DNA from: Flavobacterium microcysteis
GTDB taxonomy: Bacteria; Bacteroidota; Bacteroidia; Flavobacteriales; Flavobacteriaceae
NCBI RefSeq assembly: GCF_006385255.1
Contig: NZ_VFJE01000051.1
Location: 1-64,000, forward strand
DNA: 64,000 bases
Reading direction: 5' to 3'
Numbering within the stretch: the first letter of the stretch is position 1; each line of letters begins with the position of its first letter. Of this stretch, positions 39,703 to 49,399 are shown in pieces. Under the pieces are notes generated by a model. It saw only the letters and a list, made by a program, of their open reading frames with translations, ran no database searches and was not told the origin of the DNA. A program made the translations under genes and the position numbers.

Positions 39703-40967
39703 TATACCTCTAAGCATCTTTCGCGTGCTTCTTTATGGTCGACTATAGGTCTGTAGTCCAGGTGTTCAAATTCAGGAACCCATTTTCGGATGTATTTAAA
39801 ATCGGTGTCAAATTTTTTGACCTGTTCGCTTGGGTTAAAAATCCGGAAATAAGGAGCGGCATCTACGCCGCTGCCGGCTGCCCATTGCCAGTTTCCGATA
39901 TTGCTGGATTGTTCATAATCTAATAATTTTTCTGCGAAATAAGCTTCGCCCCAACGCCAGTCAATCAACAGATGTTTGCACAAAAAACTAGCAACAATCA
40001 TCCGTACACGATTGTGCATGGTTCCTGTTGTATTCAATTGCCGCATTCCTGCATCGACTATCGGATAACCCGTAGTTCCTTCACACCAGCTTTGAAACTC
40101 GGCTTCATTGTTGCGCCATTGGATATGGTCGTATTTTGGACGGAAATTTTCTGTAACCGTATTTGGAAAATGCCAAAGAATCTGCATAAAAAATTCCCTC
40201 CAAATCAGCTCATTCAAAAAGGTTTCTTTTCGGTATTTAATTGCCGTCTTTACAATTTTTCGGATGCTAACAGCGCCAAACCGTAAATGAGGACTCAAAT
40301 GAGAAGTACCATCCAAACCAGGAAAATCACGGGTTTCAGCATAATTCTCGATTAGCGTACCTGAAACATCATAATCATCGACCTTTATCTTTGATTTTTC
40401 AAACCCGATATCCTTTAATGAAAGATATGGATAAGAATGTTGGGCCACTTGATCTAGTTTTTTTTCCGAATCATAAGATTCCGCAAGTTTTTCATTAAAA
40501 TGTTCTTTCCATTTTCTAGAATAGGGCGTAAATACTACATAAGGCTTCCCATCTTCTTTTATGACTTCCTCTTTTTCAAAAATAACCTGATCTTTAAACG
40601 TACGGAGAGCAATGTTTTTGGATTTTAAGAATGTACCAATTTCAGCATCTCGTTTTCGGGCATAAGGCTCGTAATCGTGATTGGTGTATATGGCAGTAAC
40701 TTCTGGGTTTTCTGAAATGAGTTTTTCAAAAACAGTTATAGGTTCATCATAAAATACAGCCAGCGATTTGTGATTTTGTTTTAGAACTGCCTGTATGTTT
40801 TCGAGCAATTCAGAGATAAATGTCACACGAGCATCATCTTTAGGAAGCTCAGAAAGAATGTTTTTATCAAATATAAAGATAGGAAGTGTGCTAGCATCTG
40901 ATAATGCCTCAAACAAAGCTTTGTTGTCGTCTAATCGCAAATCACGTCTGTACCAGAATATATTCAT
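39684..40967 (-). CDS. Deoxyribodipyrimidine photolyase / cryptochrome family
   Basis: The protein has 427 residues, typical for class I photolyase. The N-terminal Rossmann-like antenna domain starts FWYRRDLRLDDNKAL. The FAD-binding C-terminal domain has WREFFMQILWHFPN, RMIVASFLCKHLLIDWRWGE and SNIGNWQWAAGSGVDA, which contain the DNA- and FAD-contact residues. It repairs UV cyclobutane dimers with light. It starts 3 bp after the SRPBCC gene, in the same operon. Confidence 0.92.
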   Translation of the reverse strand: MNIFWYRRDLRLDDNKALFEALSDASTLPIFIFDKNILSELPKDDARVTFISELLENIQAVLKQNHKSLAVFYDEPITVFEKLISENPEVTAIYTNHDYEPYARKRDAEIGTFLKSKNIALRTFKDQVIFEKEEVIKEDGKPYVVFTPYSRKWKEHFNEKLAESYDSEKKLDQVAQHSYPYLSLKDIGFEKSKIKVDDYDVSGTLIENYAETRDFPGLDGTSHLSPHLRFGAVSIRKIVKTAIKYRKETFLNELIWREFFMQILWHFPNTVTENFRPKYDHIQWRNNEAEFQSWCEGTTGYPIVDAGMRQLNTTGTMHNRVRMIVASFLCKHLLIDWRWGEAYFAEKLLDYEQSSNIGNWQWAAGSGVDAAPYFRIFNPSEQVKKFDTDFKYIRKWVPEFEHLDYRPIVDHKEARERCLEVYKKAVG

Positions 40968-40970
40968 AAT

Positions 40971-41438
40971 TTAGGATTTAAATTCGCCAAAAAGTTCTGT
41001 GAGTTTATTTCGTCTGAACGCAAAGATTTCATCCAGTTTGGGCTTGACCAGAAAAGGATGTGCCAATCGGCCCAAAACGCCCATAGGTAATTTATAATGT
41101 ACAATATCTTCCATTTCAACACCACCCGGAATTGCCTTTAAAAAATGCTTATGGTGCCAAAAAGCATAAGGCCCAAAACGCTGTTCATCAACAAAAAACT
41201 TCTGGTCTTGTACATGGGTGATTTCAGTGACCCATTGCATGGAAATACCCAAAATTGGAGTAATTTTATAATGAATTATCTGGCCGGCAAACATCTCTTT
41301 TTCATCGCCTGAAAGTGTACGGAATCCCATAGATTTGGGAGTAATGAGTTCCAGATTTTTTGGATTGGCAATGAATTCCCAGGCTTTTTCAATTGAAATA
41401 GGAAGTTTTTGTGTTGTATGTATTGCATATAATTTCAT
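40971..41438 (-). CDS. SRPBCC (START-like) family protein
   Basis: About 155 residues from the ATG at 41438. An upstream frame start at 41453 is beyond the -7 box TATTTTTG (41443-41450, minus strand), so it is excluded. The fold is suggested by LPISIEKAWEFIANPKNLELITP and the final DEIFAFRRNKL, as in ligand-binding SRPBCC proteins annotated as cell division inhibitors. The ligand is unknown. It lies 3 bp before the photolyase gene, a pairing also seen in other Bacteroidota. Confidence 0.7.
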   Translation of the reverse strand: MKLYAIHTTQKLPISIEKAWEFIANPKNLELITPKSMGFRTLSGDEKEMFAGQIIHYKITPILGISMQWVTEITHVQDQKFFVDEQRFGPYAFWHHKHFLKAIPGGVEMEDIVHYKLPMGVLGRLAHPFLVKPKLDEIFAFRRNKLTELFGEFKS

Positions 41439-41569
41439 ACTACAAAAATACAATATTGTTTAATTAAAATTAGAATAAGTTAAACAAAATGAGGTTTTTT
41501 CTTAGTTTTATTTAACATTTAAATGACTTGAAATTCTTAAATTCGCAAAAATCAAAATCTATAATTTAT

Positions 41570-42418
41570 ATGAAAAAGATAATTATTGCCGCTGGATTGC
41601 TTTTAATCACTTTGACTGCAGAAGCTCAGGTAAAAACACCACAGGCAAGTCCAAAGTCTGACGTTACTCAAGTTGTCGGATTAACAGATGTACATATTGA
41701 ATATTCTCGCCCTAGTGCTAAAGGCAGAGCCGTTTTTGGAGACTTGGTTCCTTTTGGAAAGACATGGAGAACCGGTGCTAATGGTAATACCATTGTTACA
41801 TTTAGCGAAGATGTAAAAATAGGAGGGAAAGACCTTCCAAAAGGAAGCTATAGCTTATTTACAGTTCCAAGAGCTGATTCATGGGATGTTATTTTCTACA
41901 AAGACACAAACAACTGGGGATTGCCAGCTGAGTGGAATGAAAATAAAGTGGCTTTAAGAACAACTGTTAAATCAGAAAACCTGAACAGAAATGTTGAAAC
42001 TCTTACTATTGCAGTAAACGGAATAGGTAATGATTCAGGAAACCTTGAAATTTCTTGGGAAAAGACGCTTGTAGCTGTTAAATTTGATGTTCCAACGCAA
42101 AAAACAGCAATGGCAAGTATTGAGTCTACTTTGGCAGGACCATCAGCAGATGATTACTTTGCTTCAGCTCAGTATTTTTATCAGTCTAACGGTGATATGA
42201 ACAAAGCCTTGACTTGGGTAAATGCTGCAATCGAGAAGACAAAAGGTGAAGCTCCTTTTTGGTTCCTAAGACAAAAATCATTGATCCAGTCAAAATTAGG
42301 AGATAAGAAAGGTGCTATCGAAACGGCAAAATTATCATTGGCTGCTGCAGAAAAAGCAAACAATGCTGATTATGTAAAAATGAACAAAGATAGCATTAAC
42401 GAGTGGAGCAAAAAATAA
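41570..42418 (+). CDS. DUF2911-family secreted protein
   Basis: The protein has 282 residues from the ATG at 41570; the longer frame begins with a TTG and is not needed. A signal peptide ends LTAEAQ. DUF2911 spans about residues 20-170 (HIEYSRPSAKGRAVFGDLVPFGKTWRTGAN). A C-terminal TPR-like helical part (PSADDYFASAQYFYQSNG...ALTWVNAAIEKT) follows. The function of the family is unknown. A terminator lies at 42437-42470. Confidence 0.82.
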   Translation: MKKIIIAAGLLLITLTAEAQVKTPQASPKSDVTQVVGLTDVHIEYSRPSAKGRAVFGDLVPFGKTWRTGANGNTIVTFSEDVKIGGKDLPKGSYSLFTVPRADSWDVIFYKDTNNWGLPAEWNENKVALRTTVKSENLNRNVETLTIAVNGIGNDSGNLEISWEKTLVAVKFDVPTQKTAMASIESTLAGPSADDYFASAQYFYQSNGDMNKALTWVNAAIEKTKGEAPFWFLRQKSLIQSKLGDKKGAIETAKLSLAAAEKANNADYVKMNKDSINEWSKK

Positions 42419-42436
42419 TTCCATAAAACGTTTAAC

Positions 42437-42470
42437 AAAAAAGCCGATTGCAATTGCAATCGGCTTTTTT
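42437..42470. terminator. Bidirectional terminator
   Basis: GCCGATTGCAA/TTGCAATCGGC forms a perfect palindromic stem with T runs on both sides. It ends the DUF2911 and the symporter genes. Confidence 0.9.
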
Positions 42471-44188
42471 TATGCTTTGACTTCTTTAGAGTTTTTGAAA
42501 TATTGGAAGCTTACAGAAATGATGATCGTAATCAGGACTCCAATAAAGTTAAGCCATAAGTAGCTTAATTTTTCCTTACCCGGAGGGAAGATGTATATCG
42601 CAAAATAATAGATTACAAATATTGCTATCTGGCTGAACACGGCTGCCCAGAATACGGCTTGTGCCTTGACATATTTCACATAGAAAGCAACCAGGAAAAT
42701 ACCCAGTATGGTACCGTAAAATATAGAACCGATAATGTTTACAAACTGAATCAGGTTTTCAAATAAGGTTCCGAAACAGGCAAACATAATAGCTATTGCA
42801 CCCCAAAGCAGCGTAAAGCCTTTTGAAGCTCGCACGAAATGGGCTTCGGATTTTTCCGTTTTTATGTTTCGTTTATAAATATCGATTACAGTTGTCGAAG
42901 CCAGGGAGTTGATTCCAGCGGCTGTTGATGACATGGCTGCGCAAATAATCACTGCTAGTAACAACCCGACAAATCCTTTTGGCAGGTAATGTATTATGAA
43001 ATGAATAAAGACATAATCACTATCCGTAGTCTTGTTCTTTTTATTGGCCTTGCTGATCAGGACTTTGGCTTGTTCACGAATCGTTTTTTCTTTTTCTCCT
43101 AAGGCGATAATCCTGTTTTTAAGTACCTTATTGTCTGTTTCTATATTCAGTTGATTGACATAAGCCAGGGTTACTTCTTTTTTCTCAGCGGCAATATCGA
43201 CCAATTGGTTTTCCAGCTGTTTGTAATCGCCTGCATATACTGATTTTTCGATACTTGCCTTGCTGTTCGGGTTAAAGTTAATCGGAACTGACTGGAATTG
43301 GAAAAAGACATATACCATAACTCCGACCAAAAGGATAAAAAACTGCATCGGAACTTTCAAAAGGGCATTAAAAACAAGTCCCATCTGGCTTTCCCTCACA
43401 GATTTCCCCGATAAATAGCGTTGAGCCTGTGATTGGTCTGTTCCAAAATAGGAGAGGGCTAAAAACAAACCGCCCGTGATTCCGGTCCAAACTGTATATC
43501 TTTTTTCTTTGTCTAACGAAAAATCAAGAATATTCATCTTGTCGTTTACACCGGCAACTTGCAATGCATTATTGAAAGACACTTCTTCCGGTAATAGGCT
43601 TAAGATGATGAAAAAAGCAATGAACATTCCAGACATGATGATAAACATCTGCTGTTTTTGGGTAACGTTAACGGCTTTCGTACCACCCGTCATCGTATAA
43701 ATAATAATCAGTATACCAATGGCGATATTCATCAGATTCAGGTTCCAGCCTAATATGGATGACAATACGATGGCAGGTGCATAAATCGTGATTCCGGTTG
43801 AGAAACCTCGCTGTATCAGGAATAATATGGCAGCAAGCGAACGGGTTTTAAGGTCAAAACGCTGTTCTAAAAACTCATAAACCGTATATACTTTGAGTCT
43901 GTGGTAAATAGGAATAAAGGTAATACAGATGATAATCATTGCCAGCGGCAATCCAAAATAGAACTGTACGAAGCCCATACCATCATTAAAAGCTTGTCCC
44001 GGAGTGGAAAGAAAAGTAATGGCGCTGGCCTGGGTTGCCATTACAGAAATCCCTACGGTATACCATGGGGTTTCATTATTACCCAGAATATAATCTTGTA
44101 CGTTTTTGCTACCTCGCGTTTTCCAGGCACCGTAAAAAACGATGAAAAAAAGCGTAATGATTAAAACTACCCAGTCAATTGCCTGCAT
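42470..44188 (-). CDS. Sodium:solute symporter (SSS family)
   Basis: The protein has 572 residues with about 13-14 transmembrane segments. The family's GISVMATQASAITFLSTPGQAF near residue 45 and a YEFLEQRFDLKTRS loop are present. A hydrophilic insert near 300-385 (Lys/Glu-rich) is long for the family. The substrate could be a sugar or sialic acid. Its start codon abuts the stop of the 35-aa ORF at 44189-44296 (TAAATG), so they are translated together. It follows a PIG-L deacetylase gene in the same operon. Confidence 0.88.
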   Translation of the reverse strand: MQAIDWVVLIITLFFIVFYGAWKTRGSKNVQDYILGNNETPWYTVGISVMATQASAITFLSTPGQAFNDGMGFVQFYFGLPLAMIIICITFIPIYHRLKVYTVYEFLEQRFDLKTRSLAAILFLIQRGFSTGITIYAPAIVLSSILGWNLNLMNIAIGILIIIYTMTGGTKAVNVTQKQQMFIIMSGMFIAFFIILSLLPEEVSFNNALQVAGVNDKMNILDFSLDKEKRYTVWTGITGGLFLALSYFGTDQSQAQRYLSGKSVRESQMGLVFNALLKVPMQFFILLVGVMVYVFFQFQSVPINFNPNSKASIEKSVYAGDYKQLENQLVDIAAEKKEVTLAYVNQLNIETDNKVLKNRIIALGEKEKTIREQAKVLISKANKKNKTTDSDYVFIHFIIHYLPKGFVGLLLAVIICAAMSSTAAGINSLASTTVIDIYKRNIKTEKSEAHFVRASKGFTLLWGAIAIMFACFGTLFENLIQFVNIIGSIFYGTILGIFLVAFYVKYVKAQAVFWAAVFSQIAIFVIYYFAIYIFPPGKEKLSYLWLNFIGVLITIIISVSFQYFKNSKEVKA

Positions 44189-44296
44189 TTATGAAAAATA
44201 TTGCATTATAAAATAAAAAATTAGAATGTACAGAGCATTCATTACAAGCACCAGGGTGTAATTTCTTTTCCAGCTTCTTAATTTCTTTTCTTTCAT
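44189..44296 (-). CDS. Tiny membrane protein upstream of the symporter, 35 aa
   Basis: The frame MKEKKLRSWKRNYTLVLV...IFYFIMQYFS has a basic start and one transmembrane helix (residues 14-33). It sits exactly between the PIG-L and symporter genes, with 4 bp and 0 bp spacing, which argues for a real gene. A helper subunit of the symporter is a plausible role. Confidence 0.6.
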   Translation of the reverse strand: MKEKKLRSWKRNYTLVLVMNALYILIFYFIMQYFS

Positions 44297-44300
44297 TAAT

Positions 44301-46829
44301 TTATGATTTGTCCTTTTTTCCTATTGAAATAAGGTTGGTAAACAGCTTAAATGCCCCAGGAACTCCTGCTGGAAGTTCACGGAAAAAGCTTAATCCTGTG
44401 TAAATATAATATCCTTTTCCGTAATTTGCGACTAAAAGGCTTCCTTGTTTTTCAGTTTCTCCCAAATCTTTCATGCCCAATATAGGCGTAAATTCGGAAG
44501 CCCATTTGTCAGGAAAATACAATCCTCTTTCCTGAACCCAACCCTGAAAATCGGCTTCTGTTATTTTATTAGGATGGTTTAAAACCGAATGCGTTGCGTT
44601 CAAAAATGAAACTTTTGCATTTTCGTCGGTTACCCTGTCACTGGAAAGATTGAGTTCGTAAGGAGAAAAATCGGGTACGTTAAATCCGCTAAGTCCGCGT
44701 CTACCGGAAGTATTGTATTGTACGACCATAGTTCCTCCATTTTTGACATAATCTAAAAGATAACGTTGTTTAAATTGAAGGTCAGAAATAACATTGTAGG
44801 CTCTGATTCCCATGACTATAGCGTCAAACCCATTCAAAGTAGTTTCGGTGATTTCATTTGGTTTTATAATCCTTACATCATAACCAATCTGTTTAAGGCT
44901 TTGCGGAATTTCATCTCCAGCTCCTTCAATATAACCAATAACCTGCCCGCTTTTTTTAATGTTTAGTCTGACAACAGAAGCTTCAGATGGCATCAGTACC
45001 GATTGTTTCGGGATATGGTCATACTGAATAGTAGTCAGCTTCTGCGTATATTTTTGTCCATCAGTAGTAATTACCGGAGCAATAATGCCTTTGTTTTCAT
45101 AAGAAGGTGGCGTTACGTTAAATACAACAATCTTTTCATCGTTTTTCATAGCGATGTCAAAATCGATCTTGTCAGGAGAAACAGTCCAGCCTTGAGGAAT
45201 TCGTAAGCTAATAGCTCCTTTTAAATTGGCTTTACCTGATTTTACTTTTACAGAAATTGGTTTTGTTTTAGAATCAGAAAAGATGGTCACTTCATCAATT
45301 ACCGTAGCCGTAGCTTCTGGCAATACTTCAAAAGGCTGGTAGATTTCGCCTTTTTCAGGATCGGAGATTTTATAGACAATTTCTTTATAGATATCAAAAG
45401 GCTGTCCGGCAATTTTTAGGCTCCATTTTAATTTGAGTTTTTCGGAGTCCGGCCTGCCTATCATGGCCATGTCTTTAACGGTATACATTCCCAATGTTCC
45501 TTTTTCATTCAGCCAATACGGAGAAGTGTAAGAGGTAGAAGCAAGGGTGTGCAGTCTTTTTTCAGTTTTGAACGGTTTGTTCTTATTCAGTTTTTTCCCT
45601 TGGATTATTCCATTCTCAGGATTATTAAGGAAAGTAACATCAACCAGTTCAATATCTTGTCCACCTTGATTTACAGCTTCAAGTTTTAAAGTAAAATCAC
45701 TGTCGGGATTGGTGCTTTGTTCTGATGAAACGCCTTCAAAGAATAATCCTGCAGAAGCCAGGATGATGTTTTCTAGTTCTTGTTTTTTGATTGTTCTCCA
45801 ATGTTCATCTTCCAGTTTGCTAACCAATTGATAGGCCTCTATTAATTTAGGAATATGGACAGATGGATCTTTAAAGTTGAAATGGGCTTCAATATCGTTT
45901 AATATTTTTCCAATAGCTTCGCCACCTTTTACTCTTGACCAGGTGGTATTAATACCTTCAAACAGGTTATTTTTATCTTTAGCGAAGTCACCTTTTAGAA
46001 ATTCAAGATATTCCATTTCGTCACCACGTGTTCCTATAGTGCCAAAACCCTGGCATTTGTGCTGGCTTCGGCTTAGGGCGGCTATTTCGCCATTGCTTTT
46101 GCCTTTTATTCCAAAATAAACACCAGCATTGATAGTGGCCATTTTGCTTTTATCAGCCTGTTCAAATTTTTCTTCTGAGCCATAAAACCACCACGAAGTG
46201 TTAAAGAATATTCGTTTTGGCTGCCAGGTTTTTAAGGAAGAAAGCTGTTCCGGAAAGCTATTTTTGTTTCCCGCCAGATCAAAAGCTTCCATACTGAGCA
46301 TGGCAGAGGCGGTATGATGTCCGTGCGTAGTTCCCGGACTTCTGTGATCAAAACGGTTAATGATAATATCAGGCTGGAATTTGCGAATAGCTAAGACTAC
46401 ATCGCTTAGTACCTGATTTTTATTCCAAATAGAAAAAGTTTCGTTAGGTTCTTTTGAAAAGCCAAAATCGTTAGCACGGGAAAATAGTTGCTCTCCACCG
46501 TCAATTCTTCTTGCGGCCAATAGTTCTTGTGTTCTTAAAACGCCAAGCAATTCCCGAAGTTCAGAACCAATCAGGTTTTGCCCGCCGTCACCCCGTGTCA
46601 ATGATAGATAAGCAGTTCTCGCTTTTACTTCATTGGAGAAATAAGAAATCAGTTTGGTGTTTTCATCATCAGGATGTGCGGCTACATATAAAACCGATCC
46701 TAAAAAGTTTAGTTTTTGTACCTGTTCGTAGATTTCGCCAGAACTTAATTTTTGCGGCTTCTGTGCACTTAATGTGCAGAATGAAAGGAGAAAAAGAAGG
46801 AGAGAGTGGTAAGCAGTTTTTGGTATCAT
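44301..46829 (-). CDS. PIG-L-family deacetylase, secreted, with C-terminal GATase-like domain
   Basis: The protein has 842 residues with a signal peptide. The zinc site is in VAAHPDDENTKLISYF (about residues 48-63), with a later H-x-x-H (HHTASAML) in the deacetylase domain (35-300). A beta-sandwich-like middle (350-620) and a C-terminal ThuA/GATase-like region (RAYNVISDLQFKQRYLLDYVKNGG) follow. It is likely to remove acetyl groups from a glycan outside the cell. The next genes are a membrane peptide and a symporter, so uptake of the deacetylated product is a reasonable inference. Confidence 0.85.
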   Translation of the reverse strand: MIPKTAYHSLLLFLLSFCTLSAQKPQKLSSGEIYEQVQKLNFLGSVLYVAAHPDDENTKLISYFSNEVKARTAYLSLTRGDGGQNLIGSELRELLGVLRTQELLAARRIDGGEQLFSRANDFGFSKEPNETFSIWNKNQVLSDVVLAIRKFQPDIIINRFDHRSPGTTHGHHTASAMLSMEAFDLAGNKNSFPEQLSSLKTWQPKRIFFNTSWWFYGSEEKFEQADKSKMATINAGVYFGIKGKSNGEIAALSRSQHKCQGFGTIGTRGDEMEYLEFLKGDFAKDKNNLFEGINTTWSRVKGGEAIGKILNDIEAHFNFKDPSVHIPKLIEAYQLVSKLEDEHWRTIKKQELENIILASAGLFFEGVSSEQSTNPDSDFTLKLEAVNQGGQDIELVDVTFLNNPENGIIQGKKLNKNKPFKTEKRLHTLASTSYTSPYWLNEKGTLGMYTVKDMAMIGRPDSEKLKLKWSLKIAGQPFDIYKEIVYKISDPEKGEIYQPFEVLPEATATVIDEVTIFSDSKTKPISVKVKSGKANLKGAISLRIPQGWTVSPDKIDFDIAMKNDEKIVVFNVTPPSYENKGIIAPVITTDGQKYTQKLTTIQYDHIPKQSVLMPSEASVVRLNIKKSGQVIGYIEGAGDEIPQSLKQIGYDVRIIKPNEITETTLNGFDAIVMGIRAYNVISDLQFKQRYLLDYVKNGGTMVVQYNTSGRRGLSGFNVPDFSPYELNLSSDRVTDENAKVSFLNATHSVLNHPNKITEADFQGWVQERGLYFPDKWASEFTPILGMKDLGETEKQGSLLVANYGKGYYIYTGLSFFRELPAGVPGAFKLFTNLISIGKKDKS

Positions 46830-46905
46830 TTTGATTTTATGGAACTAACTTTCAAATATAATAATTAATTTTTCTGATGTGTTTTTCTTGCTAAGACTTT
46901 AACAA

Positions 46906-46937
46906 TAAAGGAGAGCTATTTGGCTCTCCTTATTCTA
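46906..46937. terminator. Bidirectional terminator
   Basis: AAGGAGAGC and GCTCTCCTT pair around a 6-nt loop with T runs. It follows the gene at 46942-47391 on the minus strand. Confidence 0.8.
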
Positions 46938-46941
46938 TTAT

Positions 46942-47391
46942 TTAGTCATCATCATGATGCCTGTGGTGTTTTTTATGTTTTTTGTAATGTTTGTGGTTGT
47001 CATGATGGTGGTGGACTTCTCTTACTACAACCGGACGTGGTCTTGGACCTCGGTAGTATTTTACCTTATGGGTATTGAAAAGGGCATAAGGTCTTGAACC
47101 GTGATAATCTGTCAATACTACTTTGTAGCCATTGTACAAATCATAATTTCGGTATCGGTTTGGCAAATATCGGGCTCTGATCCAGTTTCCATTGCTGATA
47201 TAGATGAAATTTGAGGCTCTAACATCATAATAAGCTTCAATGTCAGGAAGATAATAATAATTAGCTTCAGTATATCCTACCGGTCCCCAGTCCGGACGAC
47301 CTCCGATACTTACATTAACGGATACTTGTGCTTCCAATGTACCAGCCATTAAAATGGCGAATCCTGCAATTAATACTTTTAGAGTTTTCAT
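46942..47391 (-). CDS. Secreted protein with His-rich tail
   Basis: The protein has 149 residues with a signal peptide ending LEAQ. The middle is Tyr/Asn-rich (YYYLPDIEAYYDVRASNFIY). The tail is rich in His and Lys (HHHHDNHKHYKKHKK), suitable for binding metal ions. Similar short Tyr-rich secreted proteins occur widely in Flavobacteriia without a known function. Confidence 0.65.
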   Translation of the reverse strand: MKTLKVLIAGFAILMAGTLEAQVSVNVSIGGRPDWGPVGYTEANYYYLPDIEAYYDVRASNFIYISNGNWIRARYLPNRYRNYDLYNGYKVVLTDYHGSRPYALFNTHKVKYYRGPRPRPVVVREVHHHHDNHKHYKKHKKHHRHHDDD

Positions 47392-47470
47392 AGCGCTGTA
47401 TTTTTAGGTTCTTTTCTAGTGAACAAAAACCAATAATGATGCCAGCAGGATTTTTTTAAGAAATATTTAA

Positions 47471-49315
47471 CTAATTGTAAGGTACGGTTTGTGGCTTTCC
47501 GAACTCAAAATTGGGCATTCCGAAGTCGGTTGTTTTTAAGGAATTGGTTTGCGTATTGCCACTACCATCAATAGGAACGCTAGGATAATAGGAGAAAGAA
47601 AACTGAAATGAATTGAACACAAGGAAGTCATTACTAATAAGAACTCCAATCCCGATTTGTGAGTATGCTTTTCCTTTATAAAGGTTGTCATTTTCATTGC
47701 TTAATACGCCAACCGTATAGGTTAGAAAAGGATTAAAACGGAATCCTCCCAAATTCCAGGGCGAATAGGATTGGGTTTGCAGCATGAGCAATGCTTTTTT
47801 AGTACCTCGCAACTTATAGCTGTTAAAACCGGGTATACCATTTTCTTCATTAAGATTCACTCTGTCTGCAACGGTAGGAAAACGGTTGTTGCCTATTACT
47901 AATTTTGGTTTTACGAACTGTCTCAGCTTCCAATCGCCCAAGTCGATAAGGTTCGTAAAATAGTTGGCTTCAACAGAAAAAACTGTCTGCTGTGTGATAG
48001 GGCCTCTGAAAAAGGTACCATATTCGACATTGGTGCTAAAATAACCCCATTTGAAATATTGCCCAAATGAGAATCGGCCACCGAGATATAGTCGGTTGAT
48101 ATGATTTTTATTTTGATAGCCTACCGTCAGGGCATAGACTTTTCCAATAGCAACGTCTTCCGTAATGCCATAATTAAACAGGTATTTATCCTGGATAAAC
48201 TTTCGGGAAGTGATACCAAAACCTGCGAGAAAAAAATTCTCATCAGAGAAAAACTTTAGGCTGTCGTATGCCGGAGTTGGAAACTCGCTGTAATTTTTTC
48301 TCAAGAATCGGAAAGAAGTGATGAAATTGGTGGTTCGGTCTTCTTCAGTATTTCCTCGGAATATTTGGGTCGATTTTCCTACCCAGGCATCTTGAGTTCC
48401 CACTTTAAAGTTTTGTGCTGCATAACGCCCGGTAACATCGGGCAGCGAGTCTACCGTAAAATCCTGTCCAATATAAACTCCGGCTCCCCATTTGGCATAA
48501 GGAGAAAAGAAAGGACGGTCAACCGAAATGCTTTTGGAGTAATTATTATGTTCATCAACACGATAAGAAAACGATGTCCTGATATAAGTATTCATGATAT
48601 TGGGAATCGTATATCGGGTACTGACGGCACTTCTACCATTGTCGAATCGTTGTCGGTACGTATTGTCTAACTCATGTCCTGTTCCCAGAAAATTTCGTTC
48701 CGTAAGTTCAAAAGTGGTTTTCGAAGTCGATCCGGAAGCATTCGGAATCAAACTCCAGGAATCCAATACTCTGATATAAATATCGACAGAATCAGCACTT
48801 GTTCCTACGATTTTGGTCGTAAAGTCAACACTACGCACATATCTTTGGCTTCTGATTAAACGTTCTGATTCTCTAACAAGAAGTGAATCCAGCGGTCTGT
48901 TTTTTCGAATAAGCAGCAGGTTTTTTATTGTAAGTTGCTTCGATTTGATATGTATTCTATTTCCAAACCGTTCAAATCCGTTACGGGCTTTTTTGGTCGA
49001 ATCTTTTTCTGAAAAGCCAAATGGGTCTAGTGTTGTAATATTAATATTTCGGATAATTTTCCCTTCGTATTCACTATAGCTTTTCAAGACAACTTTGTCT
49101 TTCTGCCTGTTTTTAGGTTTTTTTGAATCTACTGGCTTAAAAATAAGTTTATGTATGAATTTGGTAAAGCCTCTTTTTTTAGAATAACGCTCAATATCAC
49201 GGTAGCCTTTCAGGGAATCTCTTTTTTTCACAGGTTGGTCCTGCGCTTGCGAAAGTTGGCAGCAGCAGACAGTCAGTAAGAGTAAAAAGAATCTGATTTT
49301 CTTCGGCATTGGCAA
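47471..49315 (-). CDS. BamA/TamA-like outer membrane protein
   Basis: The protein has 614 residues with a signal peptide (to LSQAQ). Residues about 85-180 resemble POTRA domains (EGKIIRNINITTLDPFGF, LLIRKNRPLDSLLVRESERLIRSQRYVRSVD). The rest is a beta-barrel of alternating strands with the LTERNFLGTGHEL and YKLRGTKKALLMLQTQ blocks typical of the Omp85 class. There is no lipobox. It may take part in outer membrane assembly or export of a specific partner. It is larger than needed for a small porin. Confidence 0.72.
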   Translation of the reverse strand: MPMPKKIRFFLLLLTVCCCQLSQAQDQPVKKRDSLKGYRDIERYSKKRGFTKFIHKLIFKPVDSKKPKNRQKDKVVLKSYSEYEGKIIRNINITTLDPFGFSEKDSTKKARNGFERFGNRIHIKSKQLTIKNLLLIRKNRPLDSLLVRESERLIRSQRYVRSVDFTTKIVGTSADSVDIYIRVLDSWSLIPNASGSTSKTTFELTERNFLGTGHELDNTYRQRFDNGRSAVSTRYTIPNIMNTYIRTSFSYRVDEHNNYSKSISVDRPFFSPYAKWGAGVYIGQDFTVDSLPDVTGRYAAQNFKVGTQDAWVGKSTQIFRGNTEEDRTTNFITSFRFLRKNYSEFPTPAYDSLKFFSDENFFLAGFGITSRKFIQDKYLFNYGITEDVAIGKVYALTVGYQNKNHINRLYLGGRFSFGQYFKWGYFSTNVEYGTFFRGPITQQTVFSVEANYFTNLIDLGDWKLRQFVKPKLVIGNNRFPTVADRVNLNEENGIPGFNSYKLRGTKKALLMLQTQSYSPWNLGGFRFNPFLTYTVGVLSNENDNLYKGKAYSQIGIGVLISNDFLVFNSFQFSFSYYPSVPIDGSGNTQTNSLKTTDFGMPNFEFGKPQTVPYN

Positions 49316-49399
49316 TTTTTACTATTTGAGAGTACCTTGGTTAGAGTGAAGTTACAAAATAGCATCCAGATTATGCTTATCTAAAAGCAAAGTAAGATG

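Noticed and set aside
48365..49079. Several + strand ORFs inside the BamA/TamA-like gene
   Set aside because: They are antisense to a gene with signal peptide, POTRA and barrel features.
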